5,079 nt of DNA from NCBI GenBank assembly GCA_900553335.1, contig USCU01000102.1:1-5079 (forward strand), in the 5' to 3' direction. The DNA is from an uncultured Ruminococcus sp. Its GTDB lineage: Bacteria > Bacillota > Clostridia > Oscillospirales > Ruminococcaceae. The notes beneath the pieces were generated by a model. That model worked only from the letters and a program-made list of their open reading frames with translations, ran no database searches and had not been told where the DNA came from. Position numbers and translations under genes: made by a program. Below are positions 1 through 5,024 of the stretch, piece after piece; position 1 is the stretch's first letter, and each line of letters starts with the position of its first letter.

Positions 1-677
1 GCAAAAACCTCTTTTGAAGCGGCGTGGTGAGAAAGAGTAATTACCTCATCTCTTCCGGCAAATATAATATCATGTTCACCGACAATTGTACCGCCTCGGA
101 TTGCGTGTATTCCAATTTCGTTTTTCTCTCTTTTCTGCCTTACACTGTGACGTTCATAAACATACTTCATTTTATTTTTAAGCGTTTCGTTTAATGTGTC
201 TGCAAGCATAAGAGCAGTTCCTGACGGAGCATCGATCTTTTGATTGTGATGCTTCTCGACAATCTCAATATCAAACTGACCGCCCAAAATCTTAGCTGCC
301 TTTTTAGCAAGCTCGCATAGGAGGTTTATACCTAAGGACATGTTAAATGTGAAGAAAACAGGAATCTGCTCTGCAGTTTTCTTTATAAGATTTTTTTGCT
401 CCTCGTTGTATCCCGTTGTAGCAATTACAAGCGGAACGTTGTTTGTAAGGCAGTAGTCGCAAAGATCGGCAAGCGCCGACGGATGAGAAAAATCAATTAT
501 AACATCAGGTTTGAGTTGTAAATCATTCGGTTTTTTAACAATTGGAAAATTCGAATATGGCACGGGATTTATCAAATCAATTCCGGCAGCTACCTCAACA
601 TCATCACGATTTGAGATAATATCAGCAATAACCCTTCCCATTTTTCCGTTAGCACCGCAAATAGCAACTTTTATCAT
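1..677 (-). CDS. dapB: 4-hydroxy-tetrahydrodipicolinate reductase (partial, C-terminus off the left edge)
   Basis: This enzyme reduces dehydrated hydroxy-tetrahydrodipicolinate to tetrahydrodipicolinate with NAD(P)H in the cytoplasm, the second step unique to lysine/diaminopimelate synthesis. Translating from 677 gives 225 full codons with no stop before the edge. The N-terminal Rossmann fold shows GANGKMG at residues 8-14 and an acidic residue, D34, after the second strand where the cofactor ribose binds. DFSHP follows at 62-66 and ATTGY at 86-90. The DapB signature EKHHNQKIDAPSGTA (141-155) supplies H143 and K147, equivalent to the E. coli catalytic H159 and K163. The RGGTIVGEHD stretch (194-203) is also typical. 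Family members are about 250-270 residues, so roughly 25-45 are missing. The start is the only ATG close to the conserved N-terminus and has AAAGGA about 9 bases upstream. It lies 25 bases after the dapA stop and is the last visible gene of the operon. Confidence 0.97.
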   Translation of the reverse strand, partial: MIKVAICGANGKMGRVIADIISNRDDVEVAAGIDLINPVPYSNFPIVKKPNDLQLKPDVIIDFSHPSALADLCDYCLTNNVPLVIATTGYNEEQKNLIKKTAEQIPVFFTFNMSLGINLLCELAKKAAKILGGQFDIEIVEKHHNQKIDAPSGTALMLADTLNETLKNKMKYVYERHSVRQKREKNEIGIHAIRGGTIVGEHDIIFAGRDEVITLSHHAASKEVF

Positions 678-702
678 TTTATAACATCCTTTCGATTACC
701 TT

Positions 703-1602
703 TCAGTCGATTATGCCAACAAGATTGTATTTATCTAAAACACTCTTAAGAAAAGCCTTCTTCTCGTCGGTCATGTCGCAAAGAGGAAGTCTGCATGAGC
801 CTGCATTGAAACCTAATATATTCAGCGCTTCTTTCACAGGTATAGGGTTTACATCACAAAACAGTGCGTTTGCAAGATCAAGCGTTTCAAGGGATAACGA
901 AGCTGCCTTGTCAAAATCACCGTCCAGACAATATTGAGCGATTTTATGAGTTTTTTCAGGCATAACGTTTGACAGAACCGAAATGACTCCCTTTGCACCA
1001 AGTGCCATCATAGGAACGATTTGATCATCGTTGCCGCTGTAAACGTCAAGCTCATCACCGCAAAGTGCTCTGATTTTAGCAACCTGAGAAATGTTTCCGC
1101 TTGCTTCCTTAATTGCAACAATGTTTTTGTGCTTTGAAAGTTCTAAGCAGGTTTCGGGCGCAATGTTAACGCCTGTTCTCGAAGCAACGCTGTATATGAT
1201 TATCGGTTTGTCAACAGCGTCTGCAATTGCAGTAAAATGCTTGATAAGACCTCTCTGAGAAGCCTTGTTGTAATAAGGAGTAACTATCAAAAGACCGTCT
1301 GCTCCGTATTCGCAAGCCTTTTTAGAAAGTCTGATTGCAAAGTTCGTATCATTAGAACCTGTACCTGCAATAACAGGAACTCTTCCGTTTACATAGTCTA
1401 TGCAATGCTTTACAACATCGCAATGCTCAAGAAAGCTTAGGGTTGCACTTTCGCCTGTTGTTCCGCATACGATAATAGCGTCTGTTCCGTTATTTATATT
1501 ATAATCAATGAGGCGCTCGAACTCTTCGTAATTTACAAATCCATCTTCGTCCATAGGCGTAACGATAGCAACGCCTGCACCTGTAAAAATTGTGTTTTTC
1601 AT
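703..1602 (-). CDS. dapA: 4-hydroxy-tetrahydrodipicolinate synthase
   Basis: This enzyme condenses pyruvate with aspartate semialdehyde through a Schiff base, the committed step towards lysine and diaminopimelate. The 299-residue length is normal for this class I aldolase (TIM-barrel) family. GTTGESATL (47-55) carries T48. Y111, Y137, R142 and the Schiff-base lysine K165 (in IKEASG) line up with E. coli T44, Y107, Y133, R138 and K161 at a constant offset of four. G190 (YSGND) matches E. coli G186. The segment around the catalytic tyrosine reads YSVASRT, where YNVP-x-RT is usual. At the lysine feedback site H60 is kept (E. coli H56), but F57 and F88 replace H53 and E84. The start has a strong GGAGGT eight bases upstream. 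The gene follows asd by 31 bases with no terminator between them, so it depends on the same riboswitch-controlled transcript. Confidence 0.97.
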   Translation of the reverse strand: MKNTIFTGAGVAIVTPMDEDGFVNYEEFERLIDYNINNGTDAIIVCGTTGESATLSFLEHCDVVKHCIDYVNGRVPVIAGTGSNDTNFAIRLSKKACEYGADGLLIVTPYYNKASQRGLIKHFTAIADAVDKPIIIYSVASRTGVNIAPETCLELSKHKNIVAIKEASGNISQVAKIRALCGDELDVYSGNDDQIVPMMALGAKGVISVLSNVMPEKTHKIAQYCLDGDFDKAASLSLETLDLANALFCDVNPIPVKEALNILGFNAGSCRLPLCDMTDEKKAFLKSVLDKYNLVGIID

Positions 1603-1633
1603 AATCGCTTACCTCCGTGATGAAGTGTTTAAT

Positions 1634-2713
1634 TTAGTCAAAATAACCTTTAGCAGCCAAGAGCTCTGCCATAAGCACTGCTCCGCCTGCCGCTCCTCTT
1701 AATGTGTTGTGCGAAAGGCATACAAATTTATAATCATACTGAGAATCTTCTCTTAGTCTTCCTATTGAAACAGCCATTCCGCCTTCAAGCTCACGGTCAA
1801 GTTTTGCCTGCGGACGGTTATCCTCTGTAAAATAGTTTAAGAACTGCTTCGGAGCGCTCGGAAGCTCAAGCTTCTGAGGAACGCCCGAAAACTCTTTCCA
1901 TGCTGAAAGGATCTCTTCCTTGCTTGGCTTATTTTCAAACGAAACAAAAACTGCCGCCGTATGACCGTCAGAAACCGGAACTCTCAAACACTGTGTTGTG
2001 ATAGCTGGAGCAGATGAGTTGACGATCTTATCTCCCTCGATTTTTCCCCAAATTTTAAGTGGCTCCTGTTCGCTCTTTTCTTCTTCACCTCCGATGAAAG
2101 GAATTACGTTATCAACGATTTCCGGAAATGTTTCAAAGGTTTTTCCTGCTCCCGATATTGCTTGATATGTACAAGCGAGAGCTTTTGTAACTCCGAATTT
2201 CATAAGCGGGTGAAGCGCCGGAACATAGCTTTGAAGCGAGCAGTTTGATTTAACTGCGATAAAGCCTCTTTTTGTACCTAATCGTTTTTTCTGAGCTTCG
2301 ATTATTTCTATATGCTCAGGATTTATTTCAGGAACTACCATAGGAACATCGGGTGTTGCCCTGTGAGCTGAGTTGTTGGAAACTATAGGACATTCAGCTT
2401 TAGCGTAGCTTTCCTCCAAGGCTCTGATCTCGTCCTTTTTCATATCTACCGCACAAAAACAAAAATCAACCTGAGATGCGATTTCATTGATATCAGCAGT
2501 AGCGTCGTAAATTATCATGTCTTTCATAGATTCGGGAATAGGCTTTTTCATTGCCCATTTTGCGCCTACAGCGTCTTTATAAGCTTTTCCCTTGGAACGT
2601 GGAGAAGCTGCAAGACAAACAACGTCGAACCAAGGATGATTTTCAAGCAGCGTAGCAAAACGCTGTCCAACCATTCCTGTTGCACCGATAATTCCCACTT
2701 TATACTTTTTCAT
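1634..2713 (-). CDS. asd: Aspartate-semialdehyde dehydrogenase, archaeal/fungal type
   Basis: This enzyme reduces L-aspartyl-4-phosphate to aspartate semialdehyde with NADPH, the branch point feeding lysine/diaminopimelate, threonine and methionine. From the chosen start it is 359 residues. The Rossmann motif GATGMVGQRF is at 10-19, followed by HPWF (26-29), a hallmark of the archaeal/fungal-type subfamily. SNNSAHR lies at 112-118. The catalytic cysteine is C158 in KSNCS, and the acid/base histidine is H251 in RVPVSDGHT. The C-terminal LSHNTLRGAAGG (333-344) is conserved. An upstream in-frame ATG at 2833 would add 40 residues, but that stretch is the riboswitch expression platform and terminator and reads as non-protein sequence, so I reject it. 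The start at 2713 has AAAGGG ten bases upstream and places the Rossmann fold at the usual distance from the N-terminus. This is the first gene of the asd-dapA-dapB operon. Confidence 0.95.
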   Translation of the reverse strand: MKKYKVGIIGATGMVGQRFATLLENHPWFDVVCLAASPRSKGKAYKDAVGAKWAMKKPIPESMKDMIIYDATADINEIASQVDFCFCAVDMKKDEIRALEESYAKAECPIVSNNSAHRATPDVPMVVPEINPEHIEIIEAQKKRLGTKRGFIAVKSNCSLQSYVPALHPLMKFGVTKALACTYQAISGAGKTFETFPEIVDNVIPFIGGEEEKSEQEPLKIWGKIEGDKIVNSSAPAITTQCLRVPVSDGHTAAVFVSFENKPSKEEILSAWKEFSGVPQKLELPSAPKQFLNYFTEDNRPQAKLDRELEGGMAVSIGRLREDSQYDYKFVCLSHNTLRGAAGGAVLMAELLAAKGYFD

Positions 2714-2723
2714 TCTGTATCTG

Positions 2724-2729
2724 CCCTTT
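2724..2729 (-). promoter_or_regulatory. Ribosome binding site that decides the asd start
   Basis: On the minus strand AAAGGG lies 10 bases before the ATG at 2713 and downstream of the terminator, so it is present only in read-through transcripts. It is weaker than the GGAGGT of dapA. It supports the 359-residue Asd over the 40-residue longer reading, whose ATG lies inside riboswitch RNA. Confidence 0.6.
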
Positions 2730-2760
2730 CTTGATAAAAATAAATTAACTAAAATTTGCA

Positions 2761-2790
2761 AAAAACAAAAAAACCGGTTGAAAACCCGGT
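2761..2790 (-). terminator. Intrinsic terminator of the lysine riboswitch
   Basis: The RNA forms a hairpin from ACCGG, a bulged G, UU, loop UUC, then AACCGGU. A U-rich run follows (seven U, then G, then more U). In plus-strand terms the arms are 2773-2779 and 2783-2790. It sits between the aptamer and asd, the classic place for lysine-dependent premature termination. The stem is short (about seven pairs with one bulge), which suits a conditional terminator. It is read leftwards, in the asd direction. Confidence 0.85.
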
Positions 2791-2854
2791 CATCATGCGC
2801 TATAATAGAACTGCTATTATTTTTTGATAGCACTCCATCATTTTACATGATGAC
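2789..2854 (-). other. Predicted antiterminator of the lysine riboswitch
   Basis: Two nested complementarities bridge the aptamer and the terminator. The outer one is a perfect nine-base pairing of RNA GUCAUCAUG (2854-2846) with CAUGAUGAC (2797-2789). Inside it, GGAGUGCUAU (2836-2827) pairs with AUAGCAGUUC (2817-2808), with one G-G mismatch and one G-U pair. Forming them breaks aptamer helices P5 and P1 and takes the first two bases of the terminator stem, so this fold and the lysine-bound fold exclude each other. Without them, a seven-pair hairpin AUAAUAG/CUAUUAU (2820-2814 with 2808-2802) can form instead. The pairings are seen in the sequence; the switching role is inferred. Confidence 0.75.
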
Positions 2855-2990
2855 AATCAGCGACCTGTTGAGCCGATGATCAGAAATAAGTTTCCCAAGC
2901 TTAAATCTTCGGCAGCCTTGCATTTCACATCTTAGGGTTGGGCCCTGATAATAATACAAGAAGTTACTGATCGTGGCTGCGCCTCTATCT
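2826..2990 (-). ncRNA. Lysine riboswitch aptamer (L-box)
   Basis: The leader of asd matches the five-helix lysine riboswitch. P1 is GAUAG (2989-2985) with CUAUC (2830-2826), followed by the conserved AGGCGC. P2 is GCAGCC (2980-2975) with GGCUGC (2917-2912), adjoining the conserved GCCGAAG. The P2 tip AGGG-CCCAA-CCCU exposes CCCAA (2942-2938), complementary to UUGGG in the P3 loop (2898-2894), the known L2-L3 kissing contact. P3 is AGA-UU-UAAG with CUUA-UU-UCU. P4 is AUCA-U-CGGCU with GGUCG-C-UGAU around CAACA. P5 is CAUCAU-GUAAA-AUGAUG. In this class, lysine binding locks P1 and favours termination, so high lysine should shut off asd-dapA-dapB. The position directly ahead of lysine genes and the expression platform downstream fit this. 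Confidence 0.97.
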
Positions 2991-3006
2991 GTTTTTCCTA
3001 ACTTTA

Positions 3007-3035
3007 ACTATACCAAATAAAAGGCGTTGTGTCAA
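3007..3035 (-). promoter_or_regulatory. Sigma-A-type promoter of the asd-dapA-dapB operon
   Basis: On the minus strand, a perfect -35 TTGACA (3035-3030) and -10 TATAGT (3012-3007) are separated by exactly 17 bases. Transcription should begin near 3000, about ten bases before riboswitch P1. The near-consensus elements predict strong constitutive initiation, leaving control to the riboswitch. Confidence 0.92.
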
Positions 3036-3043
3036 CACTAAAA

Positions 3044-3052
3044 TGATAAAAT
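3044..3052 (+). promoter_or_regulatory. Candidate extended -10 promoter for queA
   Basis: TGATAAAAT has the TGn extension followed by TAAAAT, one mismatch from TATAAT. No good -35 is present at 17 bases (GCGTTG at 3024-3029), which extended -10 promoters tolerate. Initiation near 3059 would give a leader of about 23 bases to the ATG at 3082. The -35 zone would overlap that of the divergent asd promoter. The region is A+T-rich, so chance matches are likely. Confidence 0.4.
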
Positions 3053-3071
3053 CAACGAAAAAATACAAAAC

Positions 3072-3075
3072 GGAG
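3072..3075 (+). promoter_or_regulatory. Ribosome binding site that decides the queA start
   Basis: GGAG lies six bases before the ATG at 3082. Neither the upstream ATG at 3043 nor the downstream ATG at 3100 has a comparable site. This favours a 349-residue QueA with six residues ahead of the usual MKKSDF-like start. Confidence 0.7.
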
Positions 3076-3081
3076 AATAAC

Positions 3082-4131
3082 ATGTTAAATTTGCAAGATA
3101 TGAAAAAATCGGATTTTTATTACGATTTACCGGAAGAGCTTATTGCACAGACCCCTGTAGAGCCGAGAAATGCGTCAAGACTTTTAAAGATTGACAGAAG
3201 CACAGGCGAGATAACTCACAGTTATTTCTATAATTTATGCGATTTCCTTAAAAAGGGTGATTTACTTGTATTAAATGATTCAAGGGTTTTGCCTGCGAGA
3301 ATTTACGGAGAAAAGGTTGACAACGGCTCGTTTATTGAGTTTTTGCTTGTCGATCAGAGAGAAAATCTCGAATGGGAAATTCTCTGCCGACCGGGAAAAA
3401 AGGCAAGAGTCGGAACTAGATTTTCTTTTGGCGGGATTTTGACAGCCGAGATAACTGAGGTTTTGGAGGACGGAAACCGTGTTGCAAGATTCGAGGTCAA
3501 GGACGGATACAATATTTATACAGCGCTTGACGAGATAGGGCAGATGCCGCTTCCTCCGTATATCACAAAAAAGCTTGAGGATAAAGAGCGCTATCAGACG
3601 GTTTATTCAAATGAATTAGGCTCGTCCGCAGCGCCTACAGCAGGCTTGCATTTTACAAAAGAAATGCTTGCCGACTTGCAAAACAGAGGAATCGGCCTTG
3701 CGTTTGTAACGCTTCATGTAGGCCTCGGAACTTTTCGCCCGGTCAAGGAGGAGAGGGTGCTTGACCATAAAATGCACACAGAGCATTACGAGCTGAGCGA
3801 GGAAACTGCAAATCTCATAAATAAAACAAAAGCTGAGGGCGGAAGAGTAATAGCCGTTGGAACGACCTCGTGCAGAACGCTTGAGAGCGTTGCCGCTGAA
3901 AACAACGGCAGGATCATTGCCTCTGAGGGCGACACCGGAATTTTTATATATCCGGGATTTCAATTTAAGGTCTTAGACGGTTTGATCACGAACTTTCATC
4001 TTCCCGAAAGCACTCTTATAATGCTCGTTTCGGCGTTCTTAGGTTACGATAAAACAATGAACGCATATAAAACGGCGGTTGAAGAAAAGTACAGATTTTT
4101 CTCATTCGGCGACAGTATGATGATATTGTAA
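3082..4131 (+). CDS. queA: S-adenosylmethionine:tRNA ribosyltransferase-isomerase
   Basis: QueA transfers and isomerises the ribose of S-adenosylmethionine onto 7-aminomethyl-7-deazaguanine at the tRNA wobble position, giving epoxyqueuosine, the penultimate step to queuosine. From this start it has 349 residues, close to the roughly 340-350 usual for the family. Family blocks are seen in order: DLPEELIAQTP (15-25), LNDSRVLPARI (64-74), MPLPPYI (155-161), RYQTVYS (170-176), GSSAAPTAGLHFT (180-192), LHVGLGTFRPV (211-221), MHTEHYE (231-237), VGTTSCRTLES (259-269), GIFIYPG (286-292) and TNFHLPESTLIMLVSAF (303-319). It ends FFSFGDSMMIL as expected. An ATG at 3043 would add 13 lysine-rich, unconserved residues and lies in the promoter area; ATG 3100 matches the common family start but lacks a binding site. 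No tgt neighbour is present in the window; signalling-type genes follow instead. Confidence 0.97.
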   Translation: MLNLQDMKKSDFYYDLPEELIAQTPVEPRNASRLLKIDRSTGEITHSYFYNLCDFLKKGDLLVLNDSRVLPARIYGEKVDNGSFIEFLLVDQRENLEWEILCRPGKKARVGTRFSFGGILTAEITEVLEDGNRVARFEVKDGYNIYTALDEIGQMPLPPYITKKLEDKERYQTVYSNELGSSAAPTAGLHFTKEMLADLQNRGIGLAFVTLHVGLGTFRPVKEERVLDHKMHTEHYELSEETANLINKTKAEGGRVIAVGTTSCRTLESVAAENNGRIIASEGDTGIFIYPGFQFKVLDGLITNFHLPESTLIMLVSAFLGYDKTMNAYKTAVEEKYRFFSFGDSMMIL

Positions 4132-4183
4132 TTTACAATTGATAATTGATGATGGAAAATGATAGATTGAAAGGAACTATATT

Positions 4184-4552
4184 ATGAATAATTTAACCAC
4201 ATATTTTAAAGGCGTAATAGATGCAAATGAAAAACCGATAGTTATCTGCAACACTGAGCATATAATAATTTATATGAATCCTGCCGCAGTAAAGCAGTAC
4301 CAAAAGCGGGGCGGAGCTGATTTAGTAGGGAAGTCTATCTTTGACTGCCATAATCCTCATACAAAAGAGCTGATAAAAAAGAACGTACAAGCTATGAAAG
4401 AGGACAAGTCGTTAAACAAGATCTTTGAATTTCACAAGAATTGGGACGGTGCGAACGATGATGTGTACTGCGCCGCGATAAGAGATGACAGCGGCGAGCT
4501 TATAGGTTATTATGAAAAGTTTGAAGACAAGAATCTATATTCAGGAAATTGA
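4184..4552 (+). CDS. Stand-alone PAS-domain protein
   Basis: This is a 122-residue soluble protein that is almost entirely one PAS fold. It has no signal peptide, membrane segment, or attached kinase, cyclase or DNA-binding domain. PAS features are IVICN (19-23), the strand/turn IIYMNPAAVKQY (28-39), LVGKSIFDCHNP (47-58) and the closing strands around IRDDSGELIGYYEKFED (99-115). The DCHNP block resembles PAS domains found beside DUF438 and in small Clostridia proteins ending in GYYEK. PAS domains bind small ligands, haem or flavin, or mediate protein contacts; no ligand can be assigned here. C55, H56 and H59 are possible ligand or metal residues. The start has AGGA eight bases upstream. It follows queA by 52 bases without a terminator and ends two bases before the phosphatase start, so the two downstream genes are probably translationally coupled. 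Function unknown. Confidence 0.85.
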   Translation: MNNLTTYFKGVIDANEKPIVICNTEHIIIYMNPAAVKQYQKRGGADLVGKSIFDCHNPHTKELIKKNVQAMKEDKSLNKIFEFHKNWDGANDDVYCAAIRDDSGELIGYYEKFEDKNLYSGN

Positions 4553-4554
4553 AA

Positions 4555-5024
4555 ATGAAAAAGATAATTGATGTTCCTTTACCGCAAAAGTGCAGAATAA
4601 TTGCTGTGAGCGATATTCATCAAAGCGGAGATTTAATAATAAAACTTCTTGATAAATGCAATTATAATCCGAATACTGATTTTCTTTTTATTCTGGGAGA
4701 TGTATTGGAACGCGGAGATGACGGCTTTAAGGCTCTCAGAACTGTTATAAAGCTTTGCGAAAAAGAGCGTGCTTATTGTCTTATGGGAAACAACGACACG
4801 CTGTTTTACCGTATGACGTATACATATACTCATGAGCAGTTTCTTGAATATATGAAGAATAAGCCGAACAACGCTTTTGTCCAAGCGGCAGGAATGCTTG
4901 GCATCACAGATTTATCTGAGTCAAATATAGAAAACGCACGCAAGGCGGTAAAGGATAATTTTAAAGCCGAGCTTGATTTCTTGGGAGAACTTCCGACTGC
5001 GATGAGTACGCAGGATTTTATCTT
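4555..5024 (+). CDS. Calcineurin-like (PPP-type) metallophosphoesterase, partial
   Basis: This is a predicted cytoplasmic two-metal phosphoesterase; its substrate (phosphoprotein, nucleotide or other) is not evident. The first metal motif is SDIH (19-22), where GDxHG is usual in PPP phosphatases. The second is LGDVLERGDD (47-56), close to GDxVDRG. The third is MGNND (77-81), in place of GNHE. In this superfamily D20, H22, D49 and N80 would bind the metals. About 156 genuine residues are present. The reading stops after QDFIF, just where a [V]HGG/HAG histidine motif would be expected, so roughly the C-terminal third is missing. The cut is artificial: adapter sequence begins at 5025, and a translation carried on would gain a false tail starting CLLYTSDAA. 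The start has AGGAA seven bases upstream inside the PAS gene. The family is recognisable; the biological role is not. Confidence 0.88.

Noticed and set aside
713..937. Plus-strand open frame of 74 codons
   Set aside because: It lies antisense within dapA, has no recognisable domain or plausible binding site, and the opposite strand encodes a fully conserved enzyme.
1237..1440. Plus-strand open frame of 67 codons
   Set aside because: It is antisense to the catalytic core of dapA and its composition fits a chance shadow frame.
1603..1633. Possible terminator or promoter between asd and dapA
   Set aside because: The 31-base gap has no stem-loop with a U-run or -10/-35 pair; it holds only the dapA ribosome binding site.
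2802..2820. AUAAUAG/CUAUUAU hairpin as a second terminator
   Set aside because: It is a seven-pair stem with almost no G-C and no following U-run, so it is better seen as part of the switching region.
3043..3081. Longer queA start at 3043
   Set aside because: It would overlap the candidate promoter, has no binding site, and adds 13 unconserved residues; GGAG at 3072-3075 points to 3082.
3616..3963. Minus-strand open frame of 115 codons
   Set aside because: It is antisense to conserved queA blocks and its translation is rich in Arg, Ser and Cys with no family resemblance.
4633..4884. Minus-strand open frame of 83 codons
   Set aside because: It is antisense to the phosphatase metal motifs and has no supporting features.
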